From NCBI GenBank assembly GCA_965644295.1, contig CBFFRP010000263.1, positions 496,001 through 560,000 on the forward strand: a stretch of 64,000 nt of DNA, given 5' to 3'. Position 1 is the first letter of the stretch. Each line of letters opens with the position of its first letter. Of the stretch, positions 36,111 to 47,659 are shown one piece after another. The notes under the pieces are model-generated. The model saw only the letters and a list, made by a program, of their open reading frames with translations, ran no database searches and was not told the origin of the DNA. Both the position numbers and the translations under genes were made by a program. The DNA is from Paraphysomonas bandaiensis. Lineage: Eukaryota > Chrysophyceae.

Positions 36111-37251
36111 ATGTATTGGATCAAGAAGTTCAGATAGATATGTGGTAAATAGGTGATGTAATTGTAACGTACTCGGCAAGCGAAACAAAGCAAATAATTA
36201 GCGAAACGCAAGCCATAGTCGCAGTGATCACGGAAAAGTATAGATATAGCGCATGACTTATGTATTTTATAGAACTTTCTTCTGTATACGGTTGCTTCAT
36301 TTTAAAATAAAGATGTGAATGAACAGCACTTCGTAGTATTCTTTTCAATCTATAAATTTATATTTTTACACAGAAAAAGAGTGGCATTTTAAACTCAGAG
36401 TAAAGGGGGGACTGAGTACGACAGTGAACTTCATCTCATACTTTTGTACTCAGTAAAATGATCATATCTGTATAGAAACACTACAACACAAAGTGATATG
36501 GCCACCCAAATAAATATTTATTCACATGTTATGAAGAGAAATATGAAAATAACTCAAAATAAAAAACTCGAACCTGACTAGTGTAAACAAAGTGCGAGTT
36601 CATCCTCTTAAGTATACATCGGAAAAAGCTTCTCGTGCCCTTTTGCCACTCACTTCTAAGTGTTAAACAGCCATAAAACTAAACTAATCATATTTCTTCT
36701 CTTTTTCGGAATAGAATTAACTTATAGTTACCGCTCCACTAGAAATTCATAAGATGGAAGCATAAGACCCTACAACTGAGTGCTTTGGGTATATTATGGC
36801 TGCATATTGCACGCAACTGTGATGAGATGAACAAACTTCTCTTCAATCCAACGGATTATAGGGCCGGTGTCACAACTACCATATACCATCCGTATCCGTT
36901 CAGTGATAACAACGTACCGTATATTATCCGTATCCTTTTCACTATAGCCGTCAAGTTGTCCGTTTACCAAAAAAATGAAAGTTAAACTCCTCAAGATACC
37001 GTTAGGGAAGACAGTATAAAAGCGCAACGGAAGGATATATTGAATTGTCCATATACAAAAAAACTGTAGAAATATGGACCGTTTTTCATAGTATTGTCTA
37101 GTACTTTAAATGGAAGTGTTTGTATACTGTATACTTCCACTCACTTCATTATAGACGATAGTAGTGATACTTTAACTCACAACTTTCCTATTTAGGTAGT
37201 GCACTGTGCACAATAATTCTCTTATCAGAGGATAGTGCCAGGTATTACACC
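36111..37251. other. Intergenic region upstream of the calpain gene (1.1 kb)
   Basis: 3' flank of OXA1 and probable promoter of the calpain gene. No recognisable gene; short frames here lack any feature. A partly palindromic tgtatactgtatact lies about 130 bp before the calpain start. Confidence 0.45.
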
Positions 37252-40200
37252 ATGATCAAATTGAAATTGGTGTTATTTTTGGTTTATTGTTTATTGTATT
37301 GTGATGGAGAGGATGAATTCACATGTCAGGGAAAGAATTATATCCAAGCACTTAATGCATGTCCTGATAGAGGGGCACAGCGGTTTAGTTCTGGTGGTAA
37401 TGTTACTGTACTTGTGAAGAGAATGAGGAATTTACCAGACAGAGATGTACTTGGGGCGTCAGCAGTTTCTGACCCGTATGTTCGGTTTATTGTGGGAGAA
37501 AACGTTAAACGTGAATCGAAAGTAGTTAAAGATGACCTCAGTCCGAAATGGAACCAGCTGGTTAATTTGGGACTACTCGGCTCCGCAACAGAAATTCAAG
37601 TTAGTGTGTGGGATGCTGATGTTGGACTAGAGTTTGGGGACGATCTTCTGGCAAAGACCTCGATGCGTGTGCCATTCTGCACCATGTTTAATGCGAGTTA
37701 TTCCGAGGTTGACTGCCCGCGTCCTTTTAATTGTAGGTCAGAAGACTCTCTGTGGCAAATGCCTGAGAGGAGACAGTGCCACGAGGTTGGAGAGTTAAAC
37801 TTCAAGCCATCTGTTCCATGTGATGAACCGGGGAGCCTTTGTTTAGAACTTGAGTTTTTTATTATTCCCTTTGAAATGAAAATGGAACTTGAGGTTGATG
37901 GTATGCTCGCTCGAACCCCACAAGTATCTGTAGCTGGAGACTTCTTTTCAAATGTGCAGTGGTCTGTTGATAATCGTTTTGGCTTCCCCTACCTTGCAGA
38001 TATTACGAACCGCTTTGATTTCAGAACTGATCAATTCAACCACATTGAGGGCGGGCTCATGTTCCGTACTCTTGAAAGCGATCGTCTGGCAGGAGAACCC
38101 AATGATATTCTCTTCTATGCAACATTAAACTTTCCCGCTTTTTTGTACATCTGTCGTGATATTGAAGACAACGCACTTGGTGTACCCAAGTGGATCAAAC
38201 AGGGTTACACCAGCAAGAATCTTTCAACCACAAAACTCATGTTTTTTGACCAGGATGTTGTCTTTGAATGTTTTTATAAGGCTGTAGATGGCACACGTAA
38301 AAACAGATGGGGTGGGATAAAGGGAGGTGCAATAACATTGCGCTCGAACACTATTCCTTACAACAAGAAAGTAGGCGAAGATGATATCGAGTATCAGAAT
38401 AACTACGTAGTCGTTGCCATTCCGCGAGTTATTTCCCCTCAGGTGGAAGACCTCTCAATTAATTACGATGCTGGTGCATTCATCACGAAATTATTTGAGC
38501 ACGGCGTAATATGGCTGTACTTTGTATGGTTGATTGCGAGTTTTCTCAAGCGGATTAACTATCGTATTGATAGAATCATGACATATTTGGTGTCTCAAGT
38601 GCTCACTGGTGAGAATAAAAATGTTGTGGCTACTCTGTTTGTTGCGTGTGAGAACCAGTCTCCTTGCAACGTGGAATACCGGTCTCACCTGTGTCATGCT
38701 AAGAATTCGATATACTTGATTATGTCTATCCCTTTTCTTCTATTGCTGTCTTGGGGGTTTAGTTGTGTGGCAAATGTTGAACCAACTGCTCTGGGATATG
38801 CAGTGTTTTTTTTGGGCAGTGCTACATTGATGGTAACCTACGGCGTGAAGTTATGGGAGTCTCGTCAGTGGCACATGTCTCCCTACTCATTGGTGTCTCT
38901 GATGATAGCTGTGGTGCTTTTTTTCTGTTTCATCATATCTGTTATATTTGCCGACCCAGCCGTCTATAAGTACGGCCATTCAGTCAATCTTTCTGCTCTA
39001 TCTGTAGTATTTGGGTGTATTAATACACTCCCTCTCTTCCTGCTCGTGTTCCATAGGGATAAAGCGTATAAAGTTAACTTGAGCGTTGTCGTGGAGAAAT
39101 TGACTGAGACAGTGTATAAGATAAAGTCAGAGAAAGGGGAAGGTATCAGCAAAAAGGCAAAGAAACCGCTTACCATCAATAAGGCTCTCCATGCCTTATT
39201 GGGAGATGCATATACTCTGAACCCTAATGTCCCACTGTTCAAATACGGAACCATTTTGATGGACACAACTTCAAGCTCCAAGACAGCTGCTGAGAAAGAT
39301 AAGACTGGCAAAAAGCTCACCTACACATCGCTGTTTATTCTTTTTGTATACTTCTGTATTGGTGTAACGGAGACAGATTATCCGTCTATTGTATTCCTTC
39401 ATTGCTGTGCTCTTGTCCTATTGGATTCAATCCATACTGCTATATCACATGGAGATGTAAAGTGGAGCACTGGGTATCATATATTTCTTATTGTCTGTGG
39501 TCGGTTGCTGATTATGTCCTCTACTCATCGGATGTGGATCTTGCATTACAGTCTTGCCTATCTAGTTTACTCTTTTGCCCTCAGTCAGGAGCTTATCAAT
39601 GCTTTCCTCCCAGCATTAAATAAACAACAGGCTGGGGAGGTGGCTTTTGCTGGCAAAGGAACTGAAGTAGAAAAAGCTAATCCTGATATTGCAGGATCTC
39701 CGCTCTTCTGTTTAGGCATGCTGACGTTTTCATTTATTACACTCTTACTGATTGCCGCATTCGCAAGGCCTGATGGTCTTCCCATCGCTTCAGTGGATGT
39801 GTGGGGTGCTCAGTGGTCCACTTACGTTTTTGGTCTACTTGCATTTCTAGTCGTGGTCGTGGGTGTTCTCATGACTGCCACAACTAGAGCATTCTACCTC
39901 CAGAAGCATGGATTGTTGCGAGGTTACGCTAGAGATAGCTATACTTTCGTTCCAGAGTTTAGACTTCCGATGCTTCTTGCTGTGTTCACCGAGGTGGCGA
40001 TTCTTGCATCTGGAGTGTTGATGTATGGTGCTACAGGGTCCAGTGTTGTGCTTACCATCGCCATATTTTTTCCGCCAATAGCTGTCTGTCTTGGGCATGC
40101 CTACAGAACATGGATTGAGAATGATTATGAACTCATTGTCTGGCCACCTGTTGAAGTAAAACCGGACAATGTTGATGATGCACCAAATGACTTGGAAGTT

Positions 40201-43200
40201 GCATTTCATATGATGGACAACATGTTCGGAGATGAGGCCAATGAAGGAGATATGTCATTGGAGGAGTTCCCGGAGACAGATGATCACCCACCTGAGAAAA
40301 CTCTCAAAGGTTTTGCACTCCCTTCTATGGAGGCATCTGGTAACGCTTTAGAAGGGGCAACTATAAAAATGCCTGCTCTGCCTCTGAAGAGTGCACTTCG
40401 TAAAAAACGGCAGAACATGGGAATTGCGACTGCAGGGGCACCTTTGGTAGATGATCTACGGGCCCGTGAGGGAGCCAATGCGGATGCATTTGGAGAAGGT
40501 GATGTCATTGACGCCAATGATCCGTGGGCACAGTTTGAGAATGATGACGAAGAAGAAGGCGACGAGGCGCTGGAATTGAATAAGGACAACAATAAAAAGA
40601 AGAAGCGAGACCCTGGGGAAAGGAGAGGAATTTTTGACAATGAATATTATCTCAGTGCCAAGAAAGCGTTTCTTGGAAATGTGCTGGGTGCCTATATTGC
40701 GAAGCAGTACACAGCATGCATTAAATTTCTTAAATCTCGCTCTCAGAAGTACAGCAAAGTTGGTTCTGATGATCAGGAGGATGCCGAAGTGGAGAAAGAG
40801 AAGGAGAAGGAGTCCAATGGCGTGGATGAATTCGGGATGCAGATAGAAGATAATGAAGCGGAAGAGACGGTGGAAGAAGATGCGGTGCTTGTTCCTATTA
40901 AGGTCTCTGAAATGGAATTCTGGAATGCAGCAGCCAATGGTTATCTCACACGCAATGAGTATATCGCTCTGGCATCCTGGTTCGGAGGCATGCTACTAAT
41001 AATGATATTCGGAATAGTTGTCGCAAAGACTGTTGTTCCTGGCTGGATGGGTCATGTTATTTGGGTTGCTGTTTGGATGTTGATATGTACTGCTGTTCCC
41101 TTGGTCAAGTATTTTAACACGTATGTTGTTGACGATACAATGAAGCAATTTGCTATTTTTCTGGCCCTGTTTCACACGATATTTTGCCTTTCATTTTTCA
41201 TTGCACAGCTTGATGCAGACGATGATATTGTGGCATCTCTCTGGATATTAGACTACTATTTCTATTATCCTATTGCTGTTTATTTAGCCTACGAGGCTTA
41301 CAAATGGAAGGATGATAACTGGATCATAGAAGCGCTTGATAAGGATGGTGACGGAGATGTGACGTGGCAGGAATATGTTGTCTACTTCCAGGCCTATCCT
41401 ATCATATTTGCCGCTCTAGTATTACTCGTTTTCCAGATGTATGTGTGGGTGGATGTGATTATGGGAAATATTGGTCTGCTGATGTTGTTGACAGCAATGG
41501 TTGGGTATGTATTTGCAAGAGATTGGGCAACGAATGACTTTTTCCTTTCTCCATTTTTGACGAAGTGCGGAGATTATATCCTGCAAAGTATATTAGTCAT
41601 AACATTTCTGACGAGTATTTTCTACCCTGAGAATCCCGCCTTCCCGTTGAGTGTGTTCTTTTTTACATTGGTGTTCCGTTGTGCCGCAAAGATTGGAGCT
41701 AGGTTGATAGTGATGGAGCCAGATACAATTGTCTTTTTGTCTCCATTTGTTATGCCAGTGTATACATATGACTCTCGCAACAACGACATAGTAAACGAAA
41801 ATGAGCTTGCAAAACAGATAGCAGGCGGCCTGTTAGCTGGTGCAATGTGGGGTACCAGTATGGCTGTATTTTTGTATCCTGTTAGTGTCGGAGTAGCAGT
41901 TGCCTGTGTCTTTTTGATGGTTATATCTGCTACTGTTGCTTTCGCTGTATCGTATGTGCCACTACAAATGGGTCGTCTAGCTGCCATGATGTCACCAGAC
42001 ACCATGATGAACGCGGTGAACGCCGCGCTTGAAAAGTTTGAGGAACGACGGAGTCCACTTGAGACTGAGATGGAAGGTTGGGAGGGTGCAGATGATAAAA
42101 ACGAGGATCCTTTCTTTGATGATGACGACAAGAAAGATAAGAAGAAGCACCGTACGGCTATAGAGCTGGCTTCGGAGCTAATTGATGACACTAGAGCAAT
42201 GCAATATGTCCGGGAAGATAAGCGTGCCAAGGTTGTGAACATTGATGACGAAGATGAGGAGGAGATACCGTGGTATAAGAAGTTGTGGACGCAAACTATG
42301 ACGCAAGTACAGTCGATAAGGGATTCTATCTTCCCTCCTGATCCGAATAAGGGTTTTAAAAAGCATAGTGAAAGCCTATTAACCACTACAGATATGATGG
42401 CTGAGGCAATTCTTACCGGTAGGGGACCATACGGTTTTATTGGACTGGAGGGCACGTGGTACAGACTGTTCAAAAAAGCTCAACACTCAGAACATCTCAA
42501 GTTTCTTAACCAGCCGTGGTTGAATGTGTACGATGAATATGGAAATCTTACCACTACCGCACAGCTGGTAGAATCCTTTGATACATCATTAACTCTTAAG
42601 CGCCAGGTTGAGTTGGATGGCCAGATAGACAACGTTCTTCACGAGGAAATGAGATGTGGGATTCACTTTTTGATGATGATAATTGTTGCAGCTGATGCCA
42701 AGCTCAACCGAGAGCAGATTCTGTTCCAAAAGTTCTTAAGAGAAAATAGGTTTCGTCTGGCATCAAACGGAATTTCTCCTCCACCGGAAATATTTACCAG
42801 TTCATCATATGCTAGTATTGATGTACCATTGGTTGCCGTTTGGCTTTCAACTCTTTCACAGGAAGAGCGAGAGAGATTCCACATGCTCAAACACACTTTT
42901 TCCGAGGAACAACTGCTTCGAGATGAACAGATTGATAACGAAGACTACAAGAAGGAACTGGAGGCGAATGGTTTGCTAAAAGAACGGGCCTTTAGAGACA
43001 CGGAGATGTTTCATAGAATTACTCACGAGATCCAATTACGCCAGGCAGAGCGAGTGAGAGCGTTCGTTGACCACTTACCTCCTCAAGATAAGCAAGTCTT
43101 CCTTTTCAACAAGGAGGAGTGGCTCACCAATGCTGATTGTTTTGTAAACCCCAAAGATATAGAGCTCTATGAGAAATTTAAAGCCGCGGTAATGCATGAC

Positions 43201-45036
43201 AATGATGAAAGCACTGAGTATGCTAGACAAGTTTTAGCAGACGTTGAGGCTGCCCGGCGTGACTGTCGCATTGGGGAGTTTGGCCGGAGTTATCAATTTG
43301 TAGACCCGGAGTTCAGTCCTGGAGATGCAAGTATCGGTGAGTGCGGTGGACAAAATGACATATCTATCTGGAAATGCGCACCGGGAATCAATGATACATG
43401 TCAGCTCTTTGACGAGGGTACCGATCCAGATGATGTGGAAGTTGGTGTTTTTCGGACGGAATGGCTTTTGTCTGCTATTAGTATGCTCGCGGCAGCGGGG
43501 GGAATTGGAGATGGTGGAGTGGATGAGCAGGTTTTGAATCTTTTTGTGGGTCATTATGCAATTGATGGTCAAATTACTTACCACACTGAGGTAGGTGCAT
43601 ACTGTGTGAGGCTTTTCAAAGGGGGCATTTGGGTTCCTCTGATTATAGATGATCTCTTTCCTACATTGAAGGACGACAAAGTAACGAACGAAAACCGTGG
43701 TATTGCTTGTGCACACTCGAAGGAGGTGTCTGAGCTGTGGGTATCTCTGATTGAGAAAGCATTTGCGAAGTACTACGGTTCGTATGCGGAAATAGAGAAA
43801 GGGTATGTGCACCATGCTCTCTCTGACATGACTGGATGCGAGGGGGAGTGTCTTCCACTCAATGGTTACTCCAGAGGACCTAAAAAGAGGGTTCTATGGG
43901 ACATGATGATGAGGTATCGTAAGAATGGATATATACTTGGAGCCGGCACGGGATCATCTGCATTGGCGGATAAAGGAATCATTGAGATGGGAATCGTGTT
44001 TGATGCTGCGTACACTATCTATGACGTGCGCCAGGTGGATGGATATCAACTCTTGAAGCTGCGCAATCCTCCTGGTGATCATGACGAGTGGAAAGGTGAT
44101 TGGAGTGATGAAAGTAGTCTTTGGACAAGAAGGTTAAAGAAGAAGCTCGGCTGGACTAATGCAGATGATAATACATTTTGGATGGCATTTGACGATTTCT
44201 GTAATGTTTTCCGTGAGTTGTACATCTGCAAATGGTACAATAAGAATCAGTGGCAGGAAGTTTCTCACAGTGGAGAGTGGAAAAAGTTAGACGACAAAGC
44301 AGATCAGGCGATTGATGAAGACGAGGAAGACGAGTTTGGTGAGGATGGTATCACACTTAAAAAGTCTAAAAACAATAATTTTCCCGATACTGCGGGTGGA
44401 TTACCATCGAAGCACAACCCTGGATGTGTACTGGAGAATAACCCTTACTATTCTCTTAAGATAGACCGCCCTACAGAGTTTAGGCTTACTTTGACTCAGG
44501 CAGATTCTCGTGGTGTGGCGCACGGGGATCCCCTTCCAGTTGCTATATATATATGTCGCAGTCCTCACCCCAAGGTTGCTCTAAGACTGAAGAAACTCAA
44601 TCGCGATGATATTGTCGCATACAGTGGTACGGCCAAGGCGGAGCGTACTATACATTTATACGCAACTCTGAAACCTGGGCTATATGTGGTTCTTGTCGGC
44701 ACCTACATTACTGGCATGGAGGGAAATTTTACTCTTACTATGCTCTCTAATTATAAAGTTAACCTGAATCAGCTTTGGCCACCTACATGGCTCGCTGATG
44801 GTCAGCCACTGAATCACGGTGCCATGCTCGACGGCCCTGACGATACACAGTACGAATCCCCATTTATAAAAGAGACAATCAATAGAGTGAGACAAACGTT
44901 TGCTCTTATGATTGGAACGGGCGAAAGGCCGAACGAGCGTGACGATATGTCTGAAGATGAAGAGCAGGTAGAGGATTTGACCCAGATAGAGGAAGATGCG
45001 CGGAAGTATCGCGAAGAGAATGAGGGGAATGTTTAG
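37252..45036 (+). CDS. Multispan membrane calpain (DEK1-like), catalytic residues lost
   Basis: One exon, 2594 residues. Residues 1-19 are a signal peptide. A C2 domain follows at about 45-170 (VSDPYVRF and VWDADVGLEFGDD carry Ca-binding Asp), then a Cys-rich segment. Many hydrophobic spans occupy about 415-1000 and 1230-1590. A canonical EF-hand loop, DKDGDGDVTWQE, sits at 1363-1374. A calpain protease domain runs from about 2010 to 2350, and a C2-like calpain domain (about 2390-2520) ends the protein before an acidic tail. This layout is the transmembrane-calpain class of plant DEK1 and protist relatives. In the protease core the Cys site reads FRTEWLLSA (Glu2070 for Cys), the His site reads GIVFDAAY (Ala2252 for His), and Asn2272 in LRNPPG is kept but its Trp is Pro. 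A pseudoprotease acting as a membrane-sensor scaffold is inferred. Confidence 0.9.
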   Translation: MIKLKLVLFLVYCLLYCDGEDEFTCQGKNYIQALNACPDRGAQRFSSGGNVTVLVKRMRNLPDRDVLGASAVSDPYVRFIVGENVKRESKVVKDDLSPKWNQLVNLGLLGSATEIQVSVWDADVGLEFGDDLLAKTSMRVPFCTMFNASYSEVDCPRPFNCRSEDSLWQMPERRQCHEVGELNFKPSVPCDEPGSLCLELEFFIIPFEMKMELEVDGMLARTPQVSVAGDFFSNVQWSVDNRFGFPYLADITNRFDFRTDQFNHIEGGLMFRTLESDRLAGEPNDILFYATLNFPAFLYICRDIEDNALGVPKWIKQGYTSKNLSTTKLMFFDQDVVFECFYKAVDGTRKNRWGGIKGGAITLRSNTIPYNKKVGEDDIEYQNNYVVVAIPRVISPQVEDLSINYDAGAFITKLFEHGVIWLYFVWLIASFLKRINYRIDRIMTYLVSQVLTGENKNVVATLFVACENQSPCNVEYRSHLCHAKNSIYLIMSIPFLLLLSWGFSCVANVEPTALGYAVFFLGSATLMVTYGVKLWESRQWHMSPYSLVSLMIAVVLFFCFIISVIFADPAVYKYGHSVNLSALSVVFGCINTLPLFLLVFHRDKAYKVNLSVVVEKLTETVYKIKSEKGEGISKKAKKPLTINKALHALLGDAYTLNPNVPLFKYGTILMDTTSSSKTAAEKDKTGKKLTYTSLFILFVYFCIGVTETDYPSIVFLHCCALVLLDSIHTAISHGDVKWSTGYHIFLIVCGRLLIMSSTHRMWILHYSLAYLVYSFALSQELINAFLPALNKQQAGEVAFAGKGTEVEKANPDIAGSPLFCLGMLTFSFITLLLIAAFARPDGLPIASVDVWGAQWSTYVFGLLAFLVVVVGVLMTATTRAFYLQKHGLLRGYARDSYTFVPEFRLPMLLAVFTEVAILASGVLMYGATGSSVVLTIAIFFPPIAVCLGHAYRTWIENDYELIVWPPVEVKPDNVDDAPNDLEVAFHMMDNMFGDEANEGDMSLEEFPETDDHPPEKTLKGFALPSMEASGNALEGATIKMPALPLKSALRKKRQNMGIATAGAPLVDDLRAREGANADAFGEGDVIDANDPWAQFENDDEEEGDEALELNKDNNKKKKRDPGERRGIFDNEYYLSAKKAFLGNVLGAYIAKQYTACIKFLKSRSQKYSKVGSDDQEDAEVEKEKEKESNGVDEFGMQIEDNEAEETVEEDAVLVPIKVSEMEFWNAAANGYLTRNEYIALASWFGGMLLIMIFGIVVAKTVVPGWMGHVIWVAVWMLICTAVPLVKYFNTYVVDDTMKQFAIFLALFHTIFCLSFFIAQLDADDDIVASLWILDYYFYYPIAVYLAYEAYKWKDDNWIIEALDKDGDGDVTWQEYVVYFQAYPIIFAALVLLVFQMYVWVDVIMGNIGLLMLLTAMVGYVFARDWATNDFFLSPFLTKCGDYILQSILVITFLTSIFYPENPAFPLSVFFFTLVFRCAAKIGARLIVMEPDTIVFLSPFVMPVYTYDSRNNDIVNENELAKQIAGGLLAGAMWGTSMAVFLYPVSVGVAVACVFLMVISATVAFAVSYVPLQMGRLAAMMSPDTMMNAVNAALEKFEERRSPLETEMEGWEGADDKNEDPFFDDDDKKDKKKHRTAIELASELIDDTRAMQYVREDKRAKVVNIDDEDEEEIPWYKKLWTQTMTQVQSIRDSIFPPDPNKGFKKHSESLLTTTDMMAEAILTGRGPYGFIGLEGTWYRLFKKAQHSEHLKFLNQPWLNVYDEYGNLTTTAQLVESFDTSLTLKRQVELDGQIDNVLHEEMRCGIHFLMMIIVAADAKLNREQILFQKFLRENRFRLASNGISPPPEIFTSSSYASIDVPLVAVWLSTLSQEERERFHMLKHTFSEEQLLRDEQIDNEDYKKELEANGLLKERAFRDTEMFHRITHEIQLRQAERVRAFVDHLPPQDKQVFLFNKEEWLTNADCFVNPKDIELYEKFKAAVMHDNDESTEYARQVLADVEAARRDCRIGEFGRSYQFVDPEFSPGDASIGECGGQNDISIWKCAPGINDTCQLFDEGTDPDDVEVGVFRTEWLLSAISMLAAAGGIGDGGVDEQVLNLFVGHYAIDGQITYHTEVGAYCVRLFKGGIWVPLIIDDLFPTLKDDKVTNENRGIACAHSKEVSELWVSLIEKAFAKYYGSYAEIEKGYVHHALSDMTGCEGECLPLNGYSRGPKKRVLWDMMMRYRKNGYILGAGTGSSALADKGIIEMGIVFDAAYTIYDVRQVDGYQLLKLRNPPGDHDEWKGDWSDESSLWTRRLKKKLGWTNADDNTFWMAFDDFCNVFRELYICKWYNKNQWQEVSHSGEWKKLDDKADQAIDEDEEDEFGEDGITLKKSKNNNFPDTAGGLPSKHNPGCVLENNPYYSLKIDRPTEFRLTLTQADSRGVAHGDPLPVAIYICRSPHPKVALRLKKLNRDDIVAYSGTAKAERTIHLYATLKPGLYVVLVGTYITGMEGNFTLTMLSNYKVNLNQLWPPTWLADGQPLNHGAMLDGPDDTQYESPFIKETINRVRQTFALMIGTGERPNERDDMSEDEEQVEDLTQIEEDARKYREENEGNV

Positions 45037-45484
45037 TTATATTTTATGTGTATGAATTATTAGTGCAATAATATATAAATAATCAATATCGATAGTAGTA
45101 CTTGAGAGAATAAGTTCTAATATTACAATATTGTGGGCACAGATTCTACCTGAGTATTCGCAGCTAATTACATTACTAGAAGTAGGAAACTAGACGCCAA
45201 ATAGATAAAAGTATGAATTGTTTCATTATGTCGGAATGTTCAATTACTCTAGGGTGTTATTCGTTACGGTTAGGTAATTAATTGTCAATTATTGAAATTC
45301 GATTAGGGTTAGGACATCAAGTCATAATTGAAATTATAATTGACTCCAGTTTGTTTAAATTAAAATACCACCTTTCTACACTTAAAAGTTGATAAAAAAG
45401 GCACTTTTTATTTCGAAAATCAAATTTTTAGGAAAAAATCGAAGATTGATAAAAAACTACAATATTCGGATAATCCCACAAAGT
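45037..45484. other. Intergenic, AATTG-rich
   Basis: AT-rich sequence with repeated AATTGAAATT/ATAATTGACT words at 45270-45360. Similar words recur at 48780-48900, on the other side of the transposon cluster. No gene. Confidence 0.45.
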
Positions 45485-45556
45485 AATTCATTTACTTATA
45501 TGGAAAGTCTTATTATTAGCAATAGGCGTTAAAAACCTGCACTAACTTAGTAGCTA

Positions 45557-47659
45557 TATTATTGAATGTCTTTTTATTTAGCAATAGGCGTTAAAAACTC
45601 GTTCCGATATAGCGGCTAGTTGAATACTAGTCTACTAGTAAGCCTCTACCCATAACTAGTCAGCACAAATTCTATTATCCTACTATTTAACGCTACAGAA
45701 GCTGCTTGTGCGTCGCCGCAAGCACCAAGGTGCAACCACTTCCGTTCTTGATGTTGTGTGTGAGTTCGCCCTGCTCGTGTGTCTGGACTCACTGGCGCGT
45801 GTTGTCCGGGGGTCTCCCCTTGGGATACGGTTCCGCCTGGCTCTGAGGTACCGGGTTCTGTATTAAGGTCCTGAGTGTACCGAGCACTAGATGTGTGGAC
45901 TGAGAGGTTGATGGTGTGGTGGAATGTGGCGGTGTCGCCATGCACCGTTTGGGCGTTGGGCAGAGGAGGAGTTGCCGGAGACGTCGTCGCCTTTGTAAAG
46001 GACCTGTTGGTTTCATACGGTCCGGTGCTATGGTCCTTTGTGTATGGTTGGTAGGGTTCATAGGTGCGGTGGGCGGTGTTCCAGTCTCGGTTCGTCTGTG
46101 GATTCCTAGTAATCTTAGCACCCTTGGGCGTTTCCGTTTCTGTCTGTGTTTTGGACTCGGCCGCGGTAGTAGCCTTGGGGGGCCTTTCCGTAGGGTCACG
46201 TATCTTCTTCCGCGATCTTGGATCATGAGCTTTGCTGCAGCGAACAGCGGTAGCAGTAATTTGATGATCGCTGATTCAATGCTGCGCAGTCCTTGGGATG
46301 TCAGTGATTCATGGATGTGATCTCCAAAAACCATTTCAAGCTGTGTCATTGTGATGGTACCCGTCCAGAATCTCTCCACCTGTGGCACGGAAGGGTTCCA
46401 GGCCCTGCTGGAGAGTCGCTGGAGTACAGTGGTGGTCCATTGGGGTAGTTTCGGATTTCTCATTTCTTCTAGGAGCGCGTTTTTGTGGCTGTGAAATGCA
46501 GACTCCCTTATCTGCGTTATGGTGTCGTTTGTGCAGTCTAGACACATATATGCTTGAGTGAGTCTAGTCTAAATCCGCAGTCAGAGCATACGGCTTTAGC
46601 CATGTCGAGTCCGTGTTTGGTTTTCGCCCGGTTTCTTCCTATACTGAAGGATCTGTCCCATGTCAGTGCTGCATTGAGTACTCTTTGGCGCAGGTGGGAG
46701 CTCACTTTGTCCTTTGATGGTCCACCATCTGCTTGCGCCAGTTTGCGCGGAAGTAGTGCTCCGCTGTCTTTCCAGTATCCAGGAGCCCGGTCGGGATTGT
46801 GACCGTCGTAGCGTTGGTCTCGGAGAGCTGTGTAGGCCTCCAGCGTCCGTTGATTACGGAGGGAGTGGAAATCCGTGAGCAGGGGGCTAGTGCGATACGG
46901 CCGTCGTTCCCCAGTTAGGCGCCAGTGCCATAAACCCTCGGTGAGTATTCTCTCGATGGCTTGGTCCACTTCCATGTTACAGACAGTGTAATTTTGTCGT
47001 CCGAGTAGTCGATCTACCTCAAGCCAGTCCCCTCCTGCTACTGCGTCGGCAATGTAAATTCCTTTGTCTTCATATGTCCATTCAGACTCATCAGAGGTGC
47101 GTCGTTCGGGGTGTGATCGGACCCAGGCTACTGTCCTTGTGCAATCGTTATTTGACTGCAATGCTTTCGAGCAGTACACCTTTGGCACGATGCCCCAGTG
47201 CCCGACGTCTGGCGGAGAGTGCTTCGTGTGTGCGTTTGCAGACGGCCTTACAGTCCGTATTTATCGGTATGTGTGATGGGAGTCGCGCAGACAGTATAAG
47301 CGCCATTGCTGCTCCCATGAGCTCGTATGCATACGGGCCAAGTCCAGGCACGTCGCTGAAGGGTGTCTCTAATCGCAGTATTTTTGTTGTACCGTTCTTC
47401 CATTCATCCTCCGGGGGGAGCCACACTGCCGCCGCTCCTCCATAATGTGCCCATCTTGTACGTGGGTGTACATGCGTAATGCGGCGCGGGGATAGGGCTG
47501 TAGGCGTGTATGAGCCGTCCGTGAAGATTGCCTGATATGTATCCGCGTGTACATCATCCAGTCCTAATGTGCGGATAATGTTGGTCAGGGTGTTGGTATC
47601 TTGAGGTTCCGGAATGTCGGGTTGTTGGAGTGTGAGGCCAACCTCCGTACCCCATTCCC
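45557..47659 (-). mobile_element. 5'-truncated LINE-like retroelement A
   Basis: A 2103-bp insert on the minus strand, flanked by a perfect 13-bp duplication AACTTAGTAGCTA at 45544-45556 and 47660-47672. Those copies are in the tail of element B. The 5' end at 47659 cuts straight into coding sequence, and the 3' end is GACATTCAATAATA next to the duplication. A truncated 5' end and a variable-length target duplication fit target-primed reverse transcription by a non-LTR element. The 3' tail (45.6-45.75 kb) is shared with copies B, C and D. Confidence 0.82.
45789..47659 (-). pseudogene. RNase H domain and C-terminal part of a LINE-type polyprotein, frameshifted
   Basis: From 47659 the frame is open without a start, as expected of a truncated copy. 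A type I RNase H domain is visible: FTDGSY (first Asp), YELMGAAMAL (Glu), INTDCKAV (Asp) and IYIADAVAGGD (last Asp), with VAWVRSHPERR between. The reading frame shifts near 47150-47165 (after LLESIAVK) and again near 46545, inside a Cys/His cluster (CSDCGF ... LKH ... CLDC). The remaining part to 45789 is basic and Pro-rich. No reverse transcriptase is left in this copy. The family is a non-LTR element by structure; the clade cannot be set without the missing RT. Confidence 0.72.

Noticed and set aside
41622-42473. Antisense 283-codon frame within the calpain gene
   Set aside because: Opposite strand of a well-conserved coding exon; composition (Ser-rich) matches antisense of acidic sequence.
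43400-44100. Active calpain protease
   Set aside because: Cys and His positions hold Glu and Ala; only Asn remains.
45916-46320. 134-codon plus-strand frame in element A
   Set aside because: Antisense to the basic, Pro-rich part of the retroelement polyprotein.
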